From Albugo candida (lineage: Eukaryota > Oomycota > Peronosporomycetes > Albuginales), in the NCBI GenBank assembly GCA_040437565.1, contig JBDOQK010000048.1:214022-278021 (forward strand): a DNA stretch of 64,000 nt, in the 5' to 3' direction. The notes below the pieces were generated by a model that saw nothing but the letters and a program-made list of their open reading frames with translations, searched no databases and was not told the DNA's origin. The translations under genes were made by a program, and so were the position numbers. The first letter of the stretch is position 1. Each line of letters opens with the position of its first letter. Below are positions 45,190 to 56,573 of the stretch, piece after piece.

Positions 45190-45376
45190 TGTTAAATCAG
45201 GGCAGACTGCTGACATGAAAGGATGCGACTGATGCGTGAAAGACGCGACCATTGGGAGTGGTTCGAAGAAGCCGACGCAGAGGAGATTGAAGGTAACGGA
45301 TAGCGATAACTAGGATCACACTTTCAAATACACTAAGTTCTTAATTTTCCATCTGACTCTCAGCGCGTGTTAAGCA
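45190..45376 (+). repeat. Right LTR of the Copia element
   Basis: 187 bases, TG...CA ends. It aligns with the left LTR along its length, with one block of about 20 extra bases in the second half. Confidence 0.85.
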
Positions 45377-46811
45377 GCTGTTCGCAAGGACGACTTCAGA
45401 TTGGACCGAAGAAGTATTTAATTGCTCGACTACCCTAGGAACTTCATTGGAACAAACTCGCAATCAGGCACTCACAATAGCGTTGCTGTACAATGAGATA
45501 TCAGCATATGATCCGACATCCAAGTAGACTAATTTGAGCGAAGTTCTCGCATCCGATCGGAATATCGTGGACTTGTGGAAAGTCAAAACTAATCTCAACC
45601 CATCTGACATTATGAAAAAACCTCTCACCAGTGTAAGACTCGAAAGATCATATTAAATGATCGGCAGGACGAAACTACAGCTTTCCAAAGTTACTCACTA
45701 GCTTTGGAGGAGGGCGTGTTGGAAATCGGATTTTTTAAATACAGCGACGGTAAGTTGAAGATCTGCACTGGTGGAAGATCAACACGTCGTGAACACTCGT
45801 AGATAGTGAAAGATCACATAGAAACCTACCTTACTTACTAAGAGAATTCCCAATATACCCGTTAAACAACAAGTCTTTGTGTGCCACCTTCTGTGCGGCT
45901 TTCAATACACGCGCCTTCGTCATGCTTGATATTATTAGGGAAATGATCATAAAGCTAGCTCATTCGTCGAAGTAGTACCATATTCAGTATATAGCTGGCA
46001 CCATAGAATGGTTTGAGTTTAAGCCTGACAATGATGCTGAATCGAGAGCACATGAAAAAATTGGTAATGGAATGATACATTGCTTACCACTGAATAAGCG
46101 CAGAAAAAAGGAAGGTTACATATGCGCAACTTTCCTTAAAGTGGATTAAAGAATCTTTCCTGATTCTGCTGTATTGCTAGTCATCAAGCTTGTCGCAAAA
46201 GAATTTCACTTTCAATAGCGACATGACACAGTTGGCCATCATACCCTCAACATTCTTTATCACATGTGTACTGCATTGCTCGCTCATGAGGTAGAAGAGA
46301 AAGAATAGTAGACCAGGGCTCTTGCCAATTTACAGGCTCCTTGAGTATCCAGCTTGTGGTATACGGCTTTCCGTATTGCTCGCATAATTTATGAACATAC
46401 TAGGCTTGCAATAATCTAAGAAGGGAAATCCAACTATGTCGATCTGGACCTCCCAATCTTCACTATTCTGCGATCCTGACGACCTATAGGTCAATACAAC
46501 AATTTCTGCGAGAGAAACCTTATTATACGCTTACAAAACAAGGTCGGTAAAATTGTGGAATGACACTTGAGCTCGACCAAATTTTATGTACAATACAATT
46601 AAGTCAGAGAGTATTGCTGCTGTGTATTTATTGCTACAGTGTGCTTAGAGATGAGACGTTCAACAAAATTCGCAAAGTATGGTATGGAAGACGATCGATA
46701 CCTCAATGGGCATAAGACTTTCTAAGGACAAGGTCGATTTTGGCCATTCAAAAGCTTCTGATATTGCCGAATTACAGTAGAATTTACTTTTTTCGACCAG
46801 TTTGCATTCAA

Positions 46812-47060
46812 ATGAATGCACTTATGCAACAGATCGTTTTAATCCTCTTTCTTCATATCATTCAAAATTTTCACATACTCTTTGAATCCGCTTTTGCAAA
46901 AAACATCTCCGCCCGGATTCATATGAAACCCTTCCCAAGCATAATTAACATCTGTGCACCTACCGTTCATCCAGCTTACAGAAGGAAACACGATTGCAAG
47001 ATGCTGCATTACACTCAGATATTACATAAGGTCTTAGTTATTTATTGCCTTTTTCCTTAG
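46812..47060 (+). CDS. Possible small secreted protein, 82 residues
   Basis: From the ATG at 46812 the product opens MNALMQQIVLILFLHIIQNF and is hydrophobic to about residue 30, where LFESAFAKN would suit signal-peptide cleavage. The mature part would be about 50 residues, basic, with two Cys. No RXLR or CHxC motif is seen. It stops exactly where the duplicated contig end begins, so the real frame may differ. The hydrophobic start could be chance in AT-rich DNA. Confidence 0.25.
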   Translation: MNALMQQIVLILFLHIIQNFHILFESAFAKNISARIHMKPFPSIINICAPTVHPAYRRKHDCKMLHYTQILHKVLVIYCLFP

Positions 47061-48124
47061 GAAAACTCTTTTGAAAAACGAATGTGCTTATAATTTATTT
47101 CAGTCAAGGCAAAAATGTCGTTTATGGCCGCTAGATACAAGGCTGTAGTCCATAGTCGTTCCCCGTGGCAACAAAGACTTTGCTTCTCCTGTAGTAATAC
47201 ACACTATAGAGTGCCTAAAAGAACCGAGATTACGACTGGTCTTGTATGATACTACGATATGATCAAAGGCATCTGACTTGTGTGAATTAGCGTGCTGATA
47301 ATACACGAGCAGTAGCTGCTCTACTATTAGGATAAGATCCAAGGTGTCATGTTGAAAACAACGATTCCGGCTTGTGAACCTCTTTCCTTGTCTATGTTAC
47401 TCATGAGAATCTCGAGCCAGTTTACCGGTGAGAGAAATTGAAAAAAACAAATTCTGCATACAGAGGTGATCCCGATAGAGAAGAACTTTTATCCCCAGGT
47501 CAAATGCAGTAAGTACCTGTGGTGATTATGTCACCTAAGCGNNNNNNNNNNNNNNNNNNNNNNNNNNNNNNNNNNNNNNNNNNNNNNNNNNNNNNNNNNN
47601 NNNNNNNNNNNNNNNNNNNNNNNNNNNNNNNNNNNNNNNNNAGGAAAACTCTTTTGAAAAACGAATGTGCTTATAATTTATTTCAGTCAAGGCAAAAATG
47701 TCGTTTATGGCCGCTAGATACAAGGCTGTAGTCCATAGTCGTTCCCCGTGGCAACAAAGACTTTGCTTCTCCTGTAGTAATACACACTATAGAGTGCCTA
47801 AAAGAACCGAGATTACGACTGGTCTTGTATGATACTACGATATGATCAAAGGCATCTGACTTGTGTGAATTAGCGTGCTGATAATACACGAGCAGTAGCT
47901 GCTCTACTATTAGGATAAGATCCAAGGTGTCATGTTGAAAACAACGATTCCGGCTTGTGAACCTCTTTCCTTGTCTATGTTACTCATGAGAATCTCGAGC
48001 CAGTTTACCGGTGAGAGAAATTGAAAAAAACAAATTCTGCATACAGAGGTGATCCCGATAGAGAAGAACTTTTATCCCCAGGTCAAATGCAGTAAGTACC
48101 TGTGGTGATTATGTCACCTAAGCG
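47059..48124. repeat. Assembly gap with duplicated contig ends (483 bases)
   Basis: Bases 47059-47541 equal 47642-48124 around 100 N. Confidence 0.95.
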
Positions 48125-49084
48125 CTGAGCAAAGTGCACACAATGTCGCTTACATCTCGGTTGTATAAGGTGCTGCTCGATCGTTTGTTTCCAGCTGCAT
48201 TGAATTGCAGTAACCTAGGCACAAAACCACTCAGATAGCAGATTCAAATTGGTTCGGTCAGCAACTTCATGTGCATGTTCTCCAAATCAATGAACCTTTA
48301 CGGTGTAAAACAGGATCTGCTTCTCGTTACATTTGAACACATAAGCGGTAGTGTAGAAAGGCGAGAAAGGATTATTGTATGTGTAAATTACACTTCTGTG
48401 TCGCGCGAACATTAAGAGTTTGGCGTATGTCCTCGCATCAACTTGCCCGCTTTCCGGCCAATCGCTTTGTCAGTCATGTAAGAGGATATTATTACACGTC
48501 GCTTATACCCGAAGGGCTTATAGTGTTAGGAGGTGAACATATCTCTCAATATGCGTAATAGATTTAGAATAATATTACGTCGCTTTTATCTGGAATTGTT
48601 CGATTATCCAAACGAATGTATTTTGTTTTATTCTTTTTTTACATAAGATAGCATAAAAACATCGCAACGCCGACGCTCCAAATATCATCAAATCTTGTCA
48701 AAATCAACCATAATATCAAGTCTTATAGGTATGCATGCAGTGTATTCATAGCGAACGTTTACGAAAAAAGTTGACTGCGTCAACAATGCAATCGCACAAC
48801 TTTGCCGCACAAGTGGGGGCTTTCACCTAAACCTTCGATTTAATTGTGAATGTAATCACTCGGTAGACTTTCCCGGTAATTAGATATGCAGCTGCCAAAA
48901 ATTTCCTATCCCACTCTTGCATTATATTATGTAGCGGAGACGGTAATGTTGCCATTCATTTTTGAATTTACCAGCTAAGACAATGATGGTTGTGCAAGTA
49001 TAGGCTTTATCTTTTTGGCATTCCACTGTTCAAATGCGGACGACATCCCTCTCATGCTGAGGAGTAGATGATACCGACCCGGCT

Positions 49085-49707
49085 ATGATTATGATGATGG
49101 TAGTACAGACAAAAAATTTGCCTGGAAAACATACATCAGATACTCTATCCAACTCACATACCAGAAACGAACACGCAATCAAGGTAATAAAATTTTGGCA
49201 TTCAAGGGGAGAAGCGAACTACGACAACATATTGTTCAATCCTGCACTGCTTAAGGCTGGCTTTGATTCCAACGAAGTTCGAATTGTCGTTCTCAAATGG
49301 GATCATGGCGACACAGAGCCAAGAATGCATGTCACCACTTAAAAGTGGCCTATTCGTGTGCAAACTTTTTATGATGATATTAATCCCATGGGTGGCACTC
49401 ACCTCGGTCCAATCTTTGTCTCCGTCGAAGTACAAAAGAGTACTCATTTCAGAAGGCTGTCTGGTCAACATGCTGTTGAAGAAAGTGTCACATCCCATTA
49501 TGCATATGCCCACAGCCAAGTTCCCCCTTGGGCGTATAACCTTTTAATTGAGGCGTTTATAAAACAAGTAAACAGACAGCCGACTGAATCATTCGATTGT
49601 TCTGTGGTTCCTAAGTTGAAGCTTCCCGTATTCGAATTCCATTTTCTGACGCCGGGTTGGAATTTAAACTATCTCTTATGCATTATATTATGCAAAGCGC
49701 CATCACA
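49085..49707 (+). pseudogene. Coding-like stretch of unknown family, interrupted
   Basis: One phase is open for 85 codons (49085-49342) and, after a TAA, for a further 125 codons. The composition on both sides looks like protein-coding sequence (for example FNPALLKAGFDSNEVRIVVL and QVPPWAYNLLIEAFIK), which suggests a former gene with an in-frame stop or an unrecognised intron. The family is not recognised. The last part runs into the mitochondrial-like block. Confidence 0.3.
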
Positions 49708-50115
49708 AGAGGATCTGGTGTATTATGGGATTTAAGAAAAACACAACCTTATGAGATTTATGATAAATTAGATTTTGATATAGATTCAGCAGCTGCGACT
49801 GTTAATATTATTAATGAAAAAATTTGACCAACTATATCATCTAAAAAAACAGAAAAATATAAAAATTTTAAATGAATAGATAATAACACTAATTCAATAG
49901 ACATTAAAATAATTATTATATTTTGCCGGTTTNNNNNNNNNNNNNNNNNNNNNNNNNNNNNNNNNNNNNNNNNNNNNNNNNNNNNNNNNNNNNNNNNNNN
50001 NNNNNNNNNNNNNNNNNNNNNNNNNNNNNNNNTAACATTATACCAGCTAATGAACCAAATCCGTAAAAATAATTTAAATTAACTGGAGTAGGATAATCGA
50101 TAATATGATTACTTA
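49708..50115. pseudogene. Mosaic of mitochondrial fragments (NUMT): nad7, nad4L, cob
   Basis: GC falls sharply here. On the + strand, 49708 to about 49,784 reads [20 protein letters not shown], the conserved core of NADH dehydrogenase subunit 7. It joins directly to a minus-strand piece (about 49,783-49,932) reading [10 protein letters not shown] and [20 protein letters not shown], the core of NAD4L. After the 100-N gap, the minus strand at 50,033 to about 50,115 reads NHIIDYPTPVNLNYFYGFGS, the start of cytochrome b. None of the three is complete and each lacks stops within the piece, so the copy is young or is a chimaeric assembly join. Three genes in this order and orientation, cut mid-gene, cannot be intact mitochondrial DNA. 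Confidence 0.8.
49933..50032. other. Assembly gap inside the mitochondrial-like block
   Basis: 100 N without duplicated flanks. More mitochondrial sequence may be missing here. Confidence 0.9.
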
Positions 50116-51579
50116 CTGAGCCCTTCTAGATCATTGGCGCTGCAACTATCAATGCTCATGGAATCGTCTTCAAGAAAGAAGACGACAAATACCTGTTTGG
50201 CTTCTCTTTGAGTTCTGAACCATCAGAATTGATATAAATTTAATTCATCCAATTTCTTTAAGCATTCTTATAAAAGCAATAAGATCCAATACTCGTGCAG
50301 CCACTCTATGGTGCAGATATAGGATTTTGATATATGCACGCTAAGACGTGACACTAAATCAGTAATGCCACATACTACTTCCAACATTACGTCGCCGATC
50401 GACTAATCTTTTTCATCCAACACCGTATACGTTTGGTATGTATCCAGCACTTGCTTCCTAAAATTGGCTCATCCTCTCATAGGAAAAGTCAACCGGATTG
50501 TACAAATGCGCGCAGGTCTCTATATTATCCACGTTAACTCCTGATGTGGAATTAACCTGAAATTCACCTATCCTATCAGGTACGTTGTCTAAGGATCAAT
50601 AAGTTGCAGCTCGAGTGGATGTAGCATCCATCCAATACAAAGATCGGATCTACTGTGGATTTCTTCGAACTGGTGCTGACCAATACATATCTTTACAAAC
50701 GTTTTGTACTTGTACGCCATATACCACAGCTTGCAGTGATCAGTCTAATGGCTTGACATATTCTTCAATTACGGTATGGCAAGGAATCAAGCGCATCAGC
50801 TCACTATAAATCGGAAGCATTTTTATCCTCGTTCATCACAGAGCGACTCGGACTGGAATGCGTAAGTTAGATACCGGTTCATATTACGAGCATGAAAAAG
50901 ATGAGGTAAGTCTTGACAAGGTATTAGAAAAAAATTCAGACCTGAATCCGAGATCAATATAGCCATGCGTAGTGTGGGTAGTGGGAATGATTGCATTGAG
51001 AGTTGGAAGAATGGAAAGTACTCTGACTTCCCCGGTCCCGAGTCCTAGCGGGAAATAAAACTCCAGCGATGGACTTCAAAAAATACGATTCTTCATAAAC
51101 TCGGCAGAGTAAATGATGTGAGCTCAGGTGCTCAAGTTATAGAAGTGCTATCGTTTACAACGTCTGTTCTGCTCTTCCATAATCACATTTATTACTCGCC
51201 GTAAAAAAGGTTTGTTTGAGCCCCCACAAGCGTAATCTCCGGAAATGACTGCCTCCCCACATATATATAGTGCCTAGGTGTAATTCACAAGAGCAAAACC
51301 CAATGAGAGGATAAGGTAGTTATTGAATGAGCACATGCACAGTTCAATTTAATCCTTGTCCACCTTATTGAAAGCCACTTGCCTATTTCTCTACCGGTGT
51401 CTTGAAGCTGCATTTTTTCCCATTTTCAAGTGCATTCAGACGCTTCAGTTCAGTATCATTTAGCGTGAGTGCTTTTGAATTCGAAAGTGAACAAGTAACT
51501 ATCTGATCCTTCTAATGTGCCAAATCTTTGTAAGTGTCTCATTTACAACACAATGACTAGGCATCAAAGCTTGAAATAA

Positions 51580-51870
51580 ATGCTGTTTCCCATAAGCGCC
51601 ATCGAATGCGATGACGCCGTTGTTACATCAAATAGTGTGCTGCTATGCATGAAGACCTATCTCGTCACCGATTTCTCGTTTCGCCGAGATAACGAATGGG
51701 CAGAAAGCAGTGTCGGATACAAGGACCATTTTGATGGCTCGATTGCAATACCAGATCCTTCGGTACAACATGGCCTGTTCAAAAACTTGGCATTACAGGG
51801 GATTATGACCACTGGGAGTGACGCATTCTGGATAGATGAAGCGTTTGATCTCTTTCAAGTTGCCTTCTGA
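51580..51870 (+). CDS. Hypothetical protein, 96 residues
   Basis: An ATG-initiated frame with an acidic, fairly complex product (DNEWAESSVGYKDHFDGSIA). No signal peptide or motif is recognised. It lies in a gene-poor area and may be a fragment of an older gene. Confidence 0.25.
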   Translation: MLFPISAIECDDAVVTSNSVLLCMKTYLVTDFSFRRDNEWAESSVGYKDHFDGSIAIPDPSVQHGLFKNLALQGIMTTGSDAFWIDEAFDLFQVAF

Positions 51871-52579
51871 ATCGTTTCTCACTAGTCCAAGTAAGCATCT
51901 GTTTCACTTCGGCTCTATATGATAGGTATGGAAGGCTCCAACACCCACTGGATCATTCACTCTAAAATTGAGATGAAAGGTGAGAACAATGCGAAGGTTT
52001 TTATGTATGAGCTTCCTCAAATAAATTCCAGAGATCAGTTTACTCGAAGGATGAGTAAATAATGACGATATTTGATTTTTATTTTTGTAAAAAAATTAAT
52101 AAAAACAGAAAATATACCTTTTTATCCTTTTTTTTAGTATTCCGAAACGGAATCACGATTAGCTCAACTTCAAGGTGAACCTGTGTCCGTAACGAGTTTT
52201 CTCGCTCGTCGTAGCCCTTCTGCTGAGCTAGCCGCATGGCAGTGAGACGTACCTTGAATGTTATGACGAAATGCTTTAGTTCATGGGTTTAATATTCATC
52301 ATGAATGCCATTAGGTATCTTGTATTGAGTGACACATTATTGGCATTCTTTCTTCCTCCCTACTTTCTCTAGATCTAATTAATAATGAAGTATTCTAGTT
52401 AATGCCATCGCTGCCGTAGTCCTTGTTATTCATATGGTAACGAATATTCAGCATGCTGATTCTTGAGAAAACGCTACCATATCTAGCACAACTGATTCAA
52501 AATATCCTGAATTTATGGTGGTATCCATGTTTTTACATGCGCAACTATCCGGAGTACATGCGATCCAGAGGATTCCTAA

Positions 52580-53082
52580 AGGAGCAATAGTGACGGTGAG
52601 CTTACCGTACAGTCTTTGGCGTAGGCGTTGAAAAGGAGCGGAACAACATACTCCGCTCCCTTCAAAAACTAGGGTGTCAGGTGGTGTATGATACCTTTCG
52701 CGAGACGGTCGCCACTAAAGAAGTGGTAATGTCGACTCGGAGAGTCTACTTTGGCTGTTCGACGTGTCCCCAACAACTGGTTAGAGTTGGTAAAGTGATT
52801 GAACAAATCGCTTACGACANNNNNNNNNNNNNNNNNNNNNNNNNNNNNNNNNNNNNNNNNNNNNNNNNNNNNNNNNNNNNNNNNNNNNNNNNNNNNNNNN
52901 NNNNNNNNNNNNNNNNNNNGGGGCCCCTCGGCGGAGGCAAAGATTCCTCCACGTAAATATCAACCTACTCAATGAAGATATGGACGTGTCAAGACCGCTG
53001 GCAACTACACCAGAAAATAACTGTACAGGAGTTGGACCGGGCTCTTCAGAGCGTTACATACTAGTGATTAGAATAGAGTAGA
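52580..53082 (+). pseudogene. Unassigned decayed coding sequence around an assembly gap
   Basis: Before the gap the + strand reads KEVVMSTRRVYFGCSTCPQQ and after it a different open stretch includes RRRQRFLHVNINLLNEDMDV. The first piece is reminiscent of the accessory ORFs of oomycete retroelements, but I cannot place it in a family. It is treated as an old repeat. Confidence 0.3.
52820..52919. other. Assembly gap, no duplicated flank
   Basis: Exactly 100 N. The sequence resumes with a GC-rich run (GGGGCCCCTCGGCGGAGG) unlike its surroundings, which suggests a hard-to-sequence spot. Confidence 0.9.
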
Positions 53083-53379
53083 TAACCACCAAACTGTAGT
53101 AACAGAAAGGTGTCTAAATAAAAGTACTACGGGCGAACACCCTTAACTGAGCTAGACAGGCCACTTCGCATTGCGGTAGCTAGCCTCAGCCACTATAATC
53201 CGAGACTGTATGGAGCCTAGTAAAAATGTGGTTCTATAAAAATATCGTATTTTTCGACATTGAGATGCGCCACACTAGACTCAACGTAGCCATCTACTAG
53301 GACTAGGATCGGGTTGCACACTATGCATTTCGACTTGCCGTACCCGCAGCAATCATTTCCGACTTCTGAAAATCCATGG

Positions 53380-54883
53380 AATTATCCTTTCTTTGCAGCT
53401 GATCCAGCACCTTCGCAAGACGAGTGCGTTCGTCCTGATCAAAATTCTGTCTTCGAAAATACTGAATGTACTCATTAAACGTGCTGTAGCTCACGGAAAG
53501 TGCTCGAATTATCGGAGTTTCTGATCGCTGGTCGAATAAACGACGATTCGTATCTTTCTAGAGAAAGCGCAGCTTCACCTCTTAAATGAAGTCCATAAAT
53601 CGGATCTAATTTGCTGGTAGTTTTTCCACGCCGGCCGTATTGCTGTTAATATTGCACATGCAATATGCGTCCACCATGGACGGGAGGAGCAAAAATGATC
53701 CCAAATAGGGAGTAGCTCCTACCATAATTGCGCTGTGTGATCGCACTCGGGAAATAGATTTTGATCGAATCTCATTGAGCCAAATGATGGATGAGTGCAC
53801 AGCATTATATCGGGCCGAAAATCTCTGAAAAACCACAAACTAGATCGAACTGGCAACACCCGAAAGTCCAAAAAATAAAATATAAATCTTTAAAACCGGA
53901 CGACACGCTTCCATAGTGGCATCCAAATCTCTTCCGAAATGACCAATCTGACGAGAGCGGATGAGAGTTAAGATTGTGGAATAGATGGGAAGAAAGGCAC
54001 CTTATCCTTCCTTTATACTCCTACCAAAAAACGTTTCACGGCGTTAGGATCAAAGTGATGATACCTATCATCGAGTGGATACGCTGTAGTATTTGAGTGA
54101 CTTCATTGTAAAGTCGACCAGCAACTTTTTTTAGCCATATCCGATGTATAAAGCTCGCCACCGTTGTGATAAATGTCGACGAAATCTTCCTTCGTTGGCC
54201 ATGTGTCGCTTACTCGAAAAAAGTCTTGAAGACTTCAAATCTCGAGAGCTGTAGCAAACGATCTCCGACATTTGCGATGTGCTTAATACACCATGCCAAG
54301 ATCGTACGAAAAGTTTTGCATGTTCGGATCACGAGTAGCAGCTTCATATTGTAATTCTTGGTCGCTGTGGAACCACAGTGGTTGTTCCACGTAGTACTGA
54401 CGGCGTTGAAGAACATTCAAAGCAAAATTCTAGTGCTCCATTCCATCTGATGCCACATTTGAAATGCATGTCGCCACTAAGAGGATGTGCGCTCCCATGG
54501 TTCATTTTCCCATGTCGATCTAGTGCGATGGTGAATATATCCATCGGCTTGTGTGGTCCAAAGAAAGGTTGGATAAGTTGCAATAATTCCGTCGAAGCAG
54601 TTGTCCAATTCGCAGGAATAATTGTTGACGCATCGGATGCGAACTGCTGAAGTAATTGAATACGTTGTAGCTTTAGTCNNNNNNNNNNNNNNNNNNNNNN
54701 NNNNNNNNNNNNNNNNNNNNNNNNNNNNNNNNNNNNNNNNNNNNNNNNNNNNNNNNNNNNNNNNNNNNNNNNNNNNNNGGGGGTGGGGGTACTTTCCACG
54801 TCATCACACAGGGGTGATGACTCATCAACAAACATGCAATCACCTAAAACAGGGTGACTCATGAGGGTTGCCACGTCACGCAC
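53380..54883 (-). pseudogene. Unassigned decayed coding region
   Basis: The minus strand carries several coding-like pieces: a 179-codon frame across the gap (54344-54883, including KPMDIFTIALDRHGKMNHGS and GDMHFKCGIRWNGALEF), a 76-codon frame (53606-53836), and near 53,400 a helical piece (YIQYFRRQNFDQDERTRLAK). They lie in order on one strand but in different phases, as in an old transposase gene or host pseudogene. No catalytic signature is visible, so I do not name it. Confidence 0.35.
54679..54778. other. Assembly gap, no duplicated flank
   Basis: 100 N. The right side begins with a G-run (GGGGGTGGGGGT), a likely cause of the break. Confidence 0.9.
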
Positions 54884-55258
54884 TACAAGTGGACGCTAGC
54901 ACCCTGGGTTGTGTCGATATGTCGACTTGAACATAGCGACCCTCTGTGGTCACATCTCTGTCAACCTATTGTATGATCGTTCAACTCGTACTCATGGTCT
55001 AGAAACGTTTATCGGTAGGGTGGAGCACGCATGCTCACTGTGACGAAGTGGTTATCTCAGACAATCAGGCACCACTTCCTATGCATCCTCAGACAAGCAC
55101 CATGCCAACAACGTCGATATGATTTTCTTGCGGCCTCGCCAGACATCCTCCTTGGTGTTTTGTAGCGCTCCTTATCCTATCTCTCAAATTCAAGAAAATA
55201 TATCGTTGGTGGTTTGAGTACAGCTGAATTTTGGAAGTGGAATTGGCGCTTATTTACC

Positions 55259-55714
55259 AGTATAGAGAGATGAAATAATGAAATCCAGCTTTTGGTGGGT
55301 AGAAGCTATTATGGAGATGCGGATATGCAAAAGCTTTCATAAAGATCAAGGATCCGACGAGGTCCGATTCTGTTGACATTCAATATCGCACGAGTATGGC
55401 GATGACGATAGGATGGAGTTTGAACATGCTCATTGCNNNNNNNNNNNNNNNNNNNNNNNNNNNNNNNNNNNNNNNNNNNNNNNNNNNNNNNNNNNNNNNN
55501 NNNNNNNNNNNNNNNNNNNNNNNNNNNNNNNNNNNNAGTATAGAGAGATGAAATAATGAAATCCAGCTTTTGGTGGGTAGAAGCTATTATGGAGATGCGG
55601 ATATGCAAAAGCCTTCATAAAGATCAAGGATCCGACGAGGCCCGATTCTGTTGACATTCAATATCGCACGAGTATCGCGATGACGATAGGATGGAGTTTG
55701 AACATGCTCATTGC
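55259..55714. repeat. Assembly gap with near-identical duplicated contig ends (178 bases)
   Basis: Bases 55259-55436 match 55537-55714 around 100 N except at three positions. Unlike the other duplicated gap flanks, the two copies are therefore not identical, as expected if they come from two haplotypes. Confidence 0.9.
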
Positions 55715-56473
55715 AACAGTAGCAATATGAGCCTCAACGATAGGAACAACACTAATTCACTGGAGGATTCGATCATAAAGGATGTCTCGAATAGAAATAA
55801 CGAAGCATGCAAGAGATTTCGTATCATACTTTGAATCGTAAAAATATGCCTCGTCCATGATCAACTGCAAGAGATGCACGGAAATGCTCGTGCTGACCAT
55901 TGCATGACCTCAAAGAGTCATGGGTACTAGCGCTAGACAGAAACGCGCATTCGCAACCGTACACACTGCCCATTCATCTCATCATGTGCAAATGTAGTGC
56001 GTAACAGTACTGTCGCAAGCATTCATTCCGTACGCAATCATACGAGTGATATTACGATGAAGCATGCACTGGCCAATAGATGCATACAACATCCACTTCC
56101 AAAAAGATTTGTTGATGCACATCTCTCGCTGCTGACTATCTGATTCATGCAGCGCTCGAGGATCAGTGGCTACCTCTCGAATTGCATTTCCTGGTTGAAT
56201 TTAATGTCATAATGAGCAATGCAGTGAACAAGACATCATATAACGCTTACCATAAGAGCGCCAAATAGTTTTGCGTCTTCCAACATCAGTTTTCATAAAT
56301 GTCCTTGAAGCTGATTCTTCCTATATCACCCTTCTCAATTTTGTAACAAGATGTCCGTAGCAACCTGCTGTCATATTTACTGATTGTCGCTCTCTCAATT
56401 GATCAACATCTCTCAGTATCCACCGGTACTTTACCAATGCGCCGTCAGTACTGTCTTTCCCATAGACAACCCT

Positions 56474-56573
56474 NNNNNNNNNNNNNNNNNNNNNNNNNNN
56501 NNNNNNNNNNNNNNNNNNNNNNNNNNNNNNNNNNNNNNNNNNNNNNNNNNNNNNNNNNNNNNNNNNNNNNNNN
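56474..56573. other. Assembly gap, no duplicated flank
   Basis: Exactly 100 N; the true size is unknown. Confidence 0.9.

Larger units (their letters stand above)
39972..45376 (+). mobile_element. Ty1/Copia LTR retrotransposon, broken
   Basis: A Copia-order element. Left LTR 39972-40139; gag-like region from about 40,330 with a zinc-knuckle-like motif (YGCGHIKANC) near 41,340; protease-like DSGSSVHLV near 41,460; integrase region about 41,830-42,650; reverse transcriptase from about 43,550 (KWVYKLKMHADGTIERYKAR, and RGLYGLKPSGRLWN near 44,055); RNase H about 44,690-44,940; purine-rich GGGAAGGAG just before the right LTR at 45190-45376. The order protease, integrase, RT, RNase H defines Copia rather than Gypsy. 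The target site looks like GCTG(C/T) on both sides. The LTRs differ at very roughly 8-9% of aligned bases, so the insertion is not recent. The element is a fossil with many breaks along its coding part, and it also contains one assembly gap with a duplicated flank. Confidence 0.9.
45377..49707. other. Gene-poor stretch right of the Copia element
   Basis: The + strand is open for about 45 codons directly after the LTR, as noted for the left flank. Further right are a possible small secreted protein (46,812), the duplicated gap at 47,542, and a coding-like + stretch at about 49,085-49,700 that is not cleanly open. Nothing else is supportable. Confidence 0.35.

Noticed and set aside
52140-52152. 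Perfect small palindrome TTCCGAAACGGAA, heat-shock-element-like
   Set aside because: Too short, with no gene downstream that it could serve; expected by chance in 64 kb.
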